A DNA stretch of 64,000 nucleotides from DASXAI01 sp963728985 (lineage in GTDB: Bacteria > Actinomycetota > Acidimicrobiia > Acidimicrobiales > Ilumatobacteraceae): positions 558,001 to 622,000 of the forward strand of contig CAVSME010000006.1 in assembly GCA_963728985.1 (NCBI GenBank), given 5' to 3'. The translations under genes and the position numbers were made by a program. Numbering within the stretch: position 1 is the first letter of the stretch; each line of letters starts with the position of its first letter. The notes beneath the pieces were generated by a model. That model did not search any database and was not told where the DNA came from. It saw nothing but the letters and a program-made list of their open reading frames with translations. Shown here piece after piece: positions 58,301-64,000 of the stretch.

Positions 58301-59538
58301 GGCATGGCGGCGGCGAGGACGGCGACGGCGGCGACCGGGACGGCGAACGCCAGCCGTGGCCGGCGAGCAGCGGCGGCCCGGGCGGCGGCAGCGACACCGA
58401 AGCCGAGGGCCAGCGCGAGGGCGAGGGCGACGAGGGGGACGGCCCGCGGCGTCGAGCGCAGGGCCTGACCCGCGCCGCTCGTCACGAACGCCTCCACGAG
58501 GCGGCCGGCGACGGTGCCTGCGCCCGCCGGGTAGCCGCCGACCGAGACGACGACACCGACCAGCAACAGGGTGGTCACGTAGCCGCGGTGGCGGAACCGG
58601 ATGGCGGCCAGCGCCACGAGGCCGGCGGCGGCGATGGCGTAGCCGGCCACGACGAGCCACTGCTCGTCGAGGAACGGGGCCGACGGCCCGATCCAGCGGT
58701 CGACCTTGTCGCCGCCGTAGAAGAACCAGTAGCCGAGGCCGCGCAGCACCTCGCCTGGGCTCGACGTGCCCGCGACCGCGTCGTAGCTCTCCGTGTAGCG
58801 GAGGATGGGGATGCCGTAGCGCCCCTGCACGACCAACCCGGCGATCCAGAAGGCCGACACGCCCACGGTCAGCACGCCGATGCGGGCGACACCAGCAGCA
58901 GCGCCGCGAACGGTCGTCTCCCGGGCGCCCCACACCGCCCACGGCACCCAGAGCGCCGGGCCCAGGCCGGCCAGCACGAGCGCGGTGGCGTTCACGCTGC
59001 CCACTGTCAGGACGGTGAGGGCGAACAGCGCCGGCCACCGCCACGTGGAGCCGCGCAGCGATCGGGTGGTGAAGGCGATCAGCCACGGCAGGGCCGCCCA
59101 CGGCAGCAGGATGACCGAGATGCGGGCGGCGTAGTCGAGGACGTACGGGCTCAGGAGGTAGGCGAGGGCGGCCACCGTGGTCGCCGCTCCGACCGGCACC
59201 CGCCACGTGCGTAGCAGGAAGACCACACCGGCGCCGGCGGCGAACAGGATCGTGCCCAGCCAGAACCGCTGGGCGATCCAGTCGGGCACGCCGAGGTGCT
59301 CGGTCGTCCAGTAGTAGGGACCGAGGGGCCACAGGTAGCCGATCGTCTGGTGGGTGACGGTGCCCATGCCGACTGTCGGGTCCCACAGGTACGGCGCCTT
59401 GGCCAGGAGCCGTGACGGATCGAGGGTCAGGTAGCTCTTGGTGTCGGCGCTGACCTCCCCCGGCGACGACCACAGCAGCGGCAGGTACGCCACCGCCGCG
59501 AGGGCAGCGTGGAGGGCGAGGCCGCGGCGGCGCTTCAC
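55261..59538 (-). CDS. aftD: AftD-like arabinofuranosyltransferase (DUF3367, GT-C)
   Basis: The protein is about 1425 residues, the size of mycobacterial AftD. The N-terminal GT-C domain has about ten helices; its first loop holds SSPGEVSADTKSYLTLDPSR with the Asp expected at the active site, and GTVTHQTIGYLWPLGPYYWT. After it comes a large extracytoplasmic part with several beta-sandwich, F5/8C-like modules (DPVTAWREGALTTVEGERLV and DPATAWQTPLAEVQGQILTV). Two to four C-terminal helices follow. AftD adds alpha-(1,3)-arabinofuranose from decaprenylphosphoryl-arabinose. I use the GTG at 59538 as start. The last ten or so codons lie in repeat sequence. Confidence 0.88.
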   Translation of the reverse strand: MKRRRGLALHAALAAVAYLPLLWSSPGEVSADTKSYLTLDPSRLLAKAPYLWDPTVGMGTVTHQTIGYLWPLGPYYWTTEHLGVPDWIAQRFWLGTILFAAGAGVVFLLRTWRVPVGAATTVAALAYLLSPYVLDYAARISVILLPWAALPWLIAFTTRSLRGSTWRWPALFALTVLTVGSVNATALVLAGLGPALWVPWAVWGARETTVRGAAAGVARIGVLTVGVSAFWIAGLVVQGRYGIPILRYTESYDAVAGTSSPGEVLRGLGYWFFYGGDKVDRWIGPSAPFLDEQWLVVAGYAIAAAGLVALAAIRFRHRGYVTTLLLVGVVVSVGGYPAGAGTVAGRLVEAFVTSGAGQALRSTPRAVPLVALALALALGFGVAAAARAAAARRPRLAFAVPVAAVAVLAAAMPPLFTGGEYSAGILRDDVPHDWQHAATALDAGDHQTRVYELPGSDFASYRWGGTVDPITPGLMDRPYVARELVPWGSAPSADLLNAFEERLQDGVFEPAALAPFARLISAGTLNVRNDLQYERFQTPRPRPFWQQVLAAGGLAAPVAYGPTSANTPIARVPLVDEAALAIAPGTPDPPTVAGIDVPATPAIVHAEPVARPLVIAGDGEGIVDAAAAGLLADRGAVLSSAALAPDQLDQALADGADLLVTDSNRRRARRWGSVQENVGYTEQAGEQPLADDPTDNRLDVFPGAGDGAATVTEQRGVRSIQATSYGNPVTYTPEDRAANAMDADPVTAWREGALTTVEGERLVVTLDQPVTTDHLTLLQPTTGPRNRWMTKVRLRFDGGDGVDIDLDDSSRAAPGQRIDIGPRTFTTLELTVTGDNYGTLPGYNGLSAVGVADLQIGDGGPRVDEVVRLPEDLLGRAGAPSAGHGLTILTTRQRADEHESRRSDPETSIARTFTLPTARTFTVSGTARVSGVAPDAAVDAALGSGSGVRASASAHLPGEPGMRGAAAVDGDPATAWQTPLAEVQGQILTVVAAAPTTVDHLDLTVIADGRHSVPTALAIAADGGPPVAVAVPAIPDDPSRENATATVRVDLPAPVTARTLAVTLDAIRAVRAPDDVSGEPIDLPVAVAELGAGSFRQVAPVGALPGACRFDLLTVDGAPVPVRVSGTVADGVARQPLAVEPCGAPLALPAGTHDIRTAVGRDVGIDVDRLVLTSAATTGPSAQPTPPVVTVTGQSRVSYDLRIDGAADPFWLVLGQSRNDGWHARLDGHDLGAPTLVNGYANGWRITPPAGGGSLTVTLTWTPQRLVWLGLGISALAALACLVLVVVDRRPPPVPLDRPPSRRRPVHPALLAVGAGVGFSLLGGPVAGVAAIVTVIAARAGPRWLRRWLPLTPGVLMAVAATYIVAKTIRYPIPPDLNWPAAFSAVDPLAWAAIAVTVTLVAVASGAAGRRPGQMSEELFERASG

Positions 59539-59555
59539 TCCGAGGCAAGCAAGTG

Positions 59556-59720
59556 AGTGCCGGCGCAGTGCGCCGGCAGGGGCAGGCGCTGGCGGGATTG
59601 TCCGAGAGGTGCCGATCGGCCAGCCAAGCTGGCCCAAACGGCGAACCGGGGGGCTCCGGCAGGAGCCTCCGCCCCCCAGACCCCCCGCCTACCCGCTCGC
59701 CCTCCGAGCACAGCGAGTCC
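59556..59720. repeat. Intergenic repeat, family B, copy 4 (long form)
   Basis: Read on the minus strand: GACTCGCTGTGCTCGGA, then an inserted stretch starting GGGCGAGCGGGTAGGCG that holds a G6/C6 hairpin (59648-59677), then CTCGGACAATCCCGCC, GCGCCTGCCCC and a perfect 9-bp hairpin (59558-59566 with 59570-59578, TGCCGGCGC/GCGCCGGCA). The short block CTCGGA appears on both sides of the insert. It lies between the GT4 gene stop and the aftD-like start. Confidence 0.75.
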
Positions 59721-59737
59721 GTCGCGAAGCCGAGCCA

Positions 59738-60914
59738 TCAGATGCGTCGGGCCAGGACGGCGAGGGTGCCGGCGGCGGTCGCTTCCCACGTGAAGTCGGC
59801 CGATCGGGCCAGGGCGGCGGCGGCCAGGCGCCGGCGGCGAGCGTCGTCGGTGAGGAGCGCAGCCACCTCGGCGCCGAGCTGGCCCGGCGCCGCCAGCACC
59901 CCGGTCACCCCGTCGATCACCGCGTCGCGGTGGCCGGCGATGTCGGTGACGACGGCCGGCGTGGCGCAGGCGGCGGCTTCGGTGATCGTCATGCCCCAGC
60001 CCTCGGCCACCGATGCGCTGGCCAGCACCCACGCCTGGCGGTACAGCCCTACCAGGTCGTCGTCGGCCAGCCGGCCCGGCAGGCGGACCCACTCGGTGCC
60101 GTCGACGGCGTCGATCGAGATCTTCCAGGCGTTCGCGCTCGGCCCCCTCGCCCACGATCACCAGCTCGAGCCCTGGCACGCGGTGGCGCACGGCGGCCAG
60201 CTCGGCGATGAGGGAGTCGAAGCGCTTCACCGGCATCAGCCGCCCGACCGCCACCACCAGGGGATGTGGGGAGCGGCCGGGGCCAGGAGCGAAGCGGGGA
60301 TCGATGCCCGGCGGCACCACCGTCACGCGGTCGGGCCGGAGCCCGAGCTGGGCGACGAGCTCCTGGCGCGACGACTCCGACAGCGTCACGACGTGCTGGC
60401 GCCGGTAGATCGGCGGGGCCACCTGGTGCTCGATGGCCTCGCCCAGCCGGGCCAGGCGGGGAGGCAGCACCATGGCCCACATCGGTCCGTGGACGTGGTG
60501 CACCCAGGTCACCTTCGGACCGCGGGCCCACAGCGGGGTGAGCCACGGCACGCCGTTCCAGATCTCGACCAGGCCATCGCGGCGACCGTGGCGGCCGGTC
60601 AGCTCGGCGGCGACGCCGCGCGGGAACACCATGTAGCGGCCCGCCTTGCGGATCACCCGGTAGCCGGCGCGGCTGCTCTCGGGCGGCGCGCCCTGGGCGT
60701 AGGAGGTGCGCATCGTGACCTCGATGCCGGCCTCCCCCCAGAGCCGGGCCACGGCGGCGGCGTGCAGCTCGGAACCACCGGCCTCCACGTCGGCGATGTC
60801 GCGCCAGGCCAGCACGTGGATGCGGTGGAGGCCGGCGCCAGCCGCGATGTCACCGATCTTGGCGATGGCGTCGGCCCGTGCCAGTGGTGTCCTGGACCCG
60901 GGTTCCCTGGTCAC
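59738..60914 (-). pseudogene. GT4-family glycosyltransferase, split by a one-base frameshift
   Basis: The N-terminal GT-B half has HVLAWRDIADVEAGGSELHA, GEAGIEVTMRTSYAQG, VTWVHHVHGPMWAMVLPPRL, VVTLSESSRQELVAQLGLRP and VVAVGRLMPVKRFDSLIAEL. The C-terminal half in another frame has WVLASASVAEGWGMTITEA and ACATPAVVTDIAGHRDAVID, with the E-x7-E motif of GT4 enzymes. Removing one base near 60116 gives GAERERLEDLIDAVDGTEWV, so the gene is otherwise complete. It would add a sugar to an envelope glycan. GTG start 60914, 9 nt after TAGTGT. Confidence 0.85.
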
Positions 60915-60922
60915 GCCGGCCG

Positions 60923-60929
60923 TACACTA
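60923..60929. promoter_or_regulatory. Shared -10 box TACACTA of two divergent genes
   Basis: On the plus strand TACACT (60923-60928) lies 10 nt before the ATG at 60939. On the minus strand TAGTGT (60929-60924) lies 9 nt before the GTG at 60914. Both boxes use the same seven bases. The gap between the two start codons is 24 bp. Confidence 0.7.
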
Positions 60930-60938
60930 CCGGCCGCC

Positions 60939-61745
60939 ATGCGCCTCACCGGGGAACGTCCGATCGCCGGCAAGACGCCGGACTCGCTACTCGCCCTGCA
61001 CGCCGCCGGGTACCGGGAGGTCGCGGCCCGCATCGGTCCGGGCGCGCTCCTCGACCTGGGCTGCGGCGTCGGCGACGGCAGCGCCCGCTTCCTGGGGGGC
61101 GGCCGGCGGGTGACCGGCGTCGACTACGACCCGGCCACGGCGGCCGTCGCCGCCGAGCTCCACCCCGGTCTCGTGACGGCGTGCAGCGACGCCGGCGAGC
61201 TGGCCGTGCGCAGCGGCGCGTTCGACTGGGCGTGCTCGTCGCATCTCATCGAGCACTTCCACCGGCCCGAGCGCCACGTGGCCGAGGTGAGCCGGGTGCT
61301 GGCCCCGGGCGGCGTGGCCTTCTTCATCACGCCGAACGCCCCGGCCGACTTCGAGAACCCGTTCCACGTCCACCTGTTCGAGCCGCCCGAGCTGGGGACG
61401 CTGCTCGGCCGCCACTTCGCCGATGTGCAGATCTGGGGCCTCGACGGCGATGCCGTGGTGAAGGCCGACTTCGAGCGCCGCCGCCGCCTGGCCCGCTGGT
61501 TGCTGGCCGCCGACGTGCTCGACGTGCGCCACCGCCTCCCCCACGATCGCTACGTCCAGCTCCATGCCGCCGGCCGCCGGGCGGCCTACCCGCTGCTGGT
61601 GGCGGCCGAGCGGCTCGGCCGCTGGGCGGGCCGGCCGGCGCGTGAGCAGATCACCGCGTCGCGGTTCGGCCTCGTGCGCCCGATCGACGAGACCACCCTC
61701 GTGCTGTTCGCGGTGGCTCGGAAGAGGCCACCGCTCAGCCGATGA
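60939..61745 (+). CDS. Class I SAM-dependent methyltransferase
   Basis: The 268-residue protein has SAM motif I LLDLGCGVGDGSARFLGGG, the acidic strand VTGVDYDPATAAVAAELHPG, SGAFDWACSSHLIEHFHRPE and VLAPGGVAFFITPNAP. It resembles the Methyltransf_11/23 type often found in glycan clusters, and its place beside a GT4 gene suggests it methylates a sugar or lipid, though nothing shows the acceptor. It shares a divergent promoter with the GT4 gene and overlaps the convergent FAD gene by 11 nt. Confidence 0.87.
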   Translation: MRLTGERPIAGKTPDSLLALHAAGYREVAARIGPGALLDLGCGVGDGSARFLGGGRRVTGVDYDPATAAVAAELHPGLVTACSDAGELAVRSGAFDWACSSHLIEHFHRPERHVAEVSRVLAPGGVAFFITPNAPADFENPFHVHLFEPPELGTLLGRHFADVQIWGLDGDAVVKADFERRRRLARWLLAADVLDVRHRLPHDRYVQLHAAGRRAAYPLLVAAERLGRWAGRPAREQITASRFGLVRPIDETTLVLFAVARKRPPLSR

Positions 61746-63201
61746 CCGGCGCGTTGCGGCCGCTCCCCGCGCCAGCGGTATCCGGCCGTTCCTCGTGGTA
61801 CTCCTGCTCCACGTTCACGTCCCAGACGTCGTGGGCCGTGCCCTTCACGATGTTCTCCACCGCCAGCATGGCCGTGTACATGGAGTGGTCCTGGTTGTTG
61901 TAGCGGTGCATGCCGTTGCGGCCCACCGGCCACACGTTGGCCACGTGCTCGCCCAGCCACGCCCGCACGATGTCGACGTTGGTGGCGTAGTGGGCGTCGT
62001 ATACCGGGTACGCCTTGGGCATCCGCACCACGTAGCCCGCCTCCACGACGCCCGGCGGCACCAGCCCCAGTTGCTCCAGCTCGGCGGTGGCCCGCCGCAC
62101 GAGTTCGTCGTCGGGCATCGTCCACCAGCCGTCGCCCTCGGTCACGAAGTACTCGAGGCCGAGGCACGTGCGCTCGTCCTTGACCATGAACGGTGACCAC
62201 GAACCGAAGTTCTGGATGCGGCCCAGCTTCACCTCGGGCACGTGGACGTAGATCCAGTTGTCGGGGAAGGCATACCGCTGCGGCACCACGAGGGCCACGG
62301 TGAGGAAGTCGCGATGGCGCAGGGCGTCGGCCGCCGCCAGGACCGGCGTCGGCGCCGGCGGGTCCATGGCCCGCACCAGCGCACCGAGGGGCATCGACGA
62401 GATGGCGGCGGTGCACGGGTGGCGGTGGCGCTCCCCGTCGTCACCCTCGGAGACCACCGCGTGGGCGGCGCCGTCGGCGTGCTCGACGGCCACCACGCGC
62501 TGGCCGAGCTGCACGTCGGTGCCGAGGGCCACCACCTGGTCCCGGCACGTCTCCCACATCATCCCCGGGCCAAGGCGGGGGTACTGGAACTCCTCGATGA
62601 GCGACGTGATGTCGCGCTGGTTGCGGCGGGGGAGCAGCGCGTTGACGATGGCCTTGCCCAGCGAGAGGTTCTTGATGCGCTGCGCCGCCCAGTCCGCCTG
62701 GATCTGATCGGCGGGCACGCCCCACACCTTCTCCGTGTAGGTCTTGAAGAAGATGCGGTAGAGGCGCCAGCCGAAGCGCGCCGCCGTCCACCCCTCGAAC
62801 GTGGTCATGTCCGTCGGCCGCCGCACGCGGGCCCAGAGGTACGAGCCGAGGCACTTGGCCGACTCGACCGGTCCGAGGTTGGCCAGCGCGTTCCACGCCC
62901 GCAGCGGGTAGTCGTAGAACTTGCCCCCGTAGTAGATGCGGCTGAGGCGGGGCCGGACGAGGAAGTCCTCCTCGGGCAGGATCGTGTGCCACAGCGCCTC
63001 CACCTCGGGGACCTTGGTGAAGAAGCGGTGGCCGCCGATGTCGAAGCGCCAGCCGTCGCGCTCGACGGTACGGCTGATGCCGCCGACGACGTCGTCGGCT
63101 TCGAGCACGGTGGCGTCGACGATGCCAGAGCGGCACAGCTGGTGGGCCGCCGTGAGCCCCGCAGGGCCGGCACCGACGATGACGATCTGATGGTCAGTCA
63201 T
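61735..63201 (-). CDS. FAD-dependent oxidoreductase (amine-oxidase / UDP-galactopyranose-mutase-like)
   Basis: The protein is 488 residues. Dinucleotide motif IVIVGAGPAGLTAAHQLCRS, then LEADDVVGGISRTVERDGWR and FDIGGHRFFTKVPEVEALWH, a pattern typical of the NAD(P)/FAD proteins of cell-wall clusters. In mid-protein it has YRIFFKTYTEKVWGVPADQI and the C-terminal FAD part VWPVGRNGMHRYNNQDHSMY. It is related to UDP-galactopyranose mutase, but I cannot say it makes UDP-galactofuranose. The ATG at 63201 lies inside the stop of the upstream AftD-like gene (8-nt overlap). Confidence 0.85.
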   Translation of the reverse strand: MTDHQIVIVGAGPAGLTAAHQLCRSGIVDATVLEADDVVGGISRTVERDGWRFDIGGHRFFTKVPEVEALWHTILPEEDFLVRPRLSRIYYGGKFYDYPLRAWNALANLGPVESAKCLGSYLWARVRRPTDMTTFEGWTAARFGWRLYRIFFKTYTEKVWGVPADQIQADWAAQRIKNLSLGKAIVNALLPRRNQRDITSLIEEFQYPRLGPGMMWETCRDQVVALGTDVQLGQRVVAVEHADGAAHAVVSEGDDGERHRHPCTAAISSMPLGALVRAMDPPAPTPVLAAADALRHRDFLTVALVVPQRYAFPDNWIYVHVPEVKLGRIQNFGSWSPFMVKDERTCLGLEYFVTEGDGWWTMPDDELVRRATAELEQLGLVPPGVVEAGYVVRMPKAYPVYDAHYATNVDIVRAWLGEHVANVWPVGRNGMHRYNNQDHSMYTAMLAVENIVKGTAHDVWDVNVEQEYHEERPDTAGAGSGRNAPVIG

Positions 63202-64000
63202 GGCGGGCCGGATCATCGTAAACGGACGTCGTCGCTCGGCGCGAGCGCGCCCGTGCGCGCAGCCCGGCCACCACCGCATCGGCCACCGCCAGCAGCACGG
63301 CGACGAACGTCAGGCGGTGGACGGCCTCGAACGCGCTCACCCAGCCGAACCCCGGCGCCGGGTGCGAGTGGACGATGCGGGCCACGTAGAAGAGCCCGGC
63401 CACGCTCAGGCCGGTCACCGCTCCGCCGGTGAGCAGGACGCGACCGCGACTCCAGCGGGCGGCGACGGCGATGGCGACACCGACCGGCACCGCCCAGATC
63501 GGATGGACGACCAGTCCCGTGACGAGTGCCCCACCGGCGGCGACGGCGATGGTCGCCGGCCACGGCAGGTCCTCGCCGCTGCCCGTGATCGGATCGGTGA
63601 GCTCGGGCGGCTCCAAGGACGCCGCCGGCGGCGGGCGGCGGCGGTCGCCGATGACCACCAGCACGATGCAGCCGGCCACGACCAGCGCGGACATGATGAG
63701 GCCGGCATCGACCCAGCGCTGCGGTTGCCAGGTCAGCTCGACGCGCATCGACGCGCTGTGCGGCGTGATCAACCAACCGTTGGCGCCACCGTCCACGAGG
63801 CGCGACGGGCCGAGGTCGTGGCCGTCGGCCGTGGCGTGCCAGCCGGCGTTGCGACTCTCGCCGAGCACCAGCCAGAAGGGCCGAGTTGCGCCGCTCACCT
63901 CCACGACGCGGTGGGTGGGATCGTTGGCCGTGACCCGCACGACCGGGTCGGGGGCGGCGGGCGTCGCATTGCCGAGCGGCGAGTTGAGGACGACGCGGTC
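63194..64000 (-). CDS. Second AftD-like protein, C-terminal part (runs off the window)
   Basis: The visible 268 residues match the end of the 55261 protein: here FWLVLGESRNAGWHATADGH, DLGPSRLVDGGANGW and WQPQRWVDAGLIMSALVVAG, there FWLVLGQSRNDGWHARLDGH, DLGAPTLVNGYANGW and WTPQRLVWLGLGISALAALA. Four hydrophobic helices end the protein (GCIVLVVIGD, IAVAAGGALVTGLVVH, VGVAIAVAARW, TFVAVLLAVADAVVAGL). It is a paralogue with the same topology, separated by the FAD, methyltransferase and GT4 genes. The N-terminus is beyond 64000. It is translationally coupled to the FAD oxidoreductase gene. Confidence 0.85.
   Translation of the reverse strand, partial: DRVVLNSPLGNATPAAPDPVVRVTANDPTHRVVEVSGATRPFWLVLGESRNAGWHATADGHDLGPSRLVDGGANGWLITPHSASMRVELTWQPQRWVDAGLIMSALVVAGCIVLVVIGDRRRPPPAASLEPPELTDPITGSGEDLPWPATIAVAAGGALVTGLVVHPIWAVPVGVAIAVAARWSRGRVLLTGGAVTGLSVAGLFYVARIVHSHPAPGFGWVSAFEAVHRLTFVAVLLAVADAVVAGLRARARSRRATTSVYDDPARHD

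Noticed and set aside
59535..59737. The open frame continuing from the GT4 N-terminal half to 59535
   Set aside because: After about 60116 the translation is low-complexity and reads through the repeat; the true C-terminal half with E-x7-E is in the other frame and stops at 59738.
1..64000. tRNA, rRNA or riboswitch genes
   Set aside because: I looked for cloverleaf-like arms with the GTTCGA-type T-loop and for known riboswitch cores and found none that I could support; a covariance search would be decisive.

Overview
The window is GC-rich (about 70 percent by eye), densely coded actinobacterial DNA. The gene set points to class Acidimicrobiia or a near relative: several LLM-class F420-dependent oxidoreductases, a GuaB1-type protein, a Liv substrate-binding lipoprotein with a long Ser/Gly/Ala/Thr linker, and a mycobacterial-style decaprenylphosphoryl-arabinose set (DPPR synthase, DprE1, DprE2) with AftD-like arabinosyltransferases. 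This is a placement from gene content, not a phylogeny. I saw no rRNA, tRNA, CRISPR array, transposase or prophage gene, so it reads as ordinary chromosome. No gene-free stretch exceeds 300 bases; the longest (55035-55260 and 59539-59737) are filled with repeats.

Layout. 1-2203: a partial F420 oxidoreductase, then a QueA-like gene and an SDR on the minus strand. 2387-6510: five overlapping minus-strand genes of the MoxR/DUF58/DUF4129 type. 6535-10044: a PYROXD2-like oxidoreductase, a methyltransferase and an LLM oxidoreductase. 10136-18010: a membrane diguanylate cyclase, two class III CoA-transferases, two LLM oxidoreductases, an esterase and a quinone reductase. 18018-24057: an MMPL exporter, a DUF2079 membrane protein, TetR, and an anti-sigma/sigma pair whose sigma gene is frameshifted. 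24080-29252: Rieske oxygenase, EAL protein, FolD, SDR, CtaA. 29130-31843: small membrane and PH-domain proteins, a nitronate-monooxygenase-like enzyme, a NifU-N-like protein and a histidine phosphatase. 31874-38915: a propeller lipoprotein, a complete livFGMH-J importer and an enoyl-CoA hydratase. 38917-42783: nitroreductase, xylose isomerase, a frameshifted xylulokinase and a J-domain protein. 42915-49755: Sua5, an alpha/beta hydrolase, GuaB1, then DPPR synthase-DprE1-DprE2. 49745-55034: an LLM oxidoreductase, two amidohydrolases and a second sigma/regulator pair. 55261-64000: an envelope-glycan cluster with two AftD-like proteins, a frameshifted GT4 glycosyltransferase, a methyltransferase and an FAD oxidoreductase.

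How the genes work together. 46366-49338 would make the arabinose donor decaprenylphosphoryl-arabinose, and the AftD-like proteins at 55-64 kb are candidate users of it, implying an arabinan-containing envelope. XylA and XylB form a xylose entry route. Liv proteins import branched-chain amino acids or related compounds. CoA-transferases, enoyl-CoA hydratase, LLM and Rieske enzymes suggest broad catabolism of acyl or aromatic substrates. GGDEF and EAL proteins point to cyclic-di-GMP signalling.

Beyond the genes. Many genes start 6-11 nt after a TANNNT box, often TAnCGT, with no ribosome binding site, as expected for leaderless mRNAs. Three divergent gene pairs share one symmetric box. Gene ends carry hairpins, among them two interspersed repeat families with changes on both arms of their stems. 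Three genes carry single-base indels.
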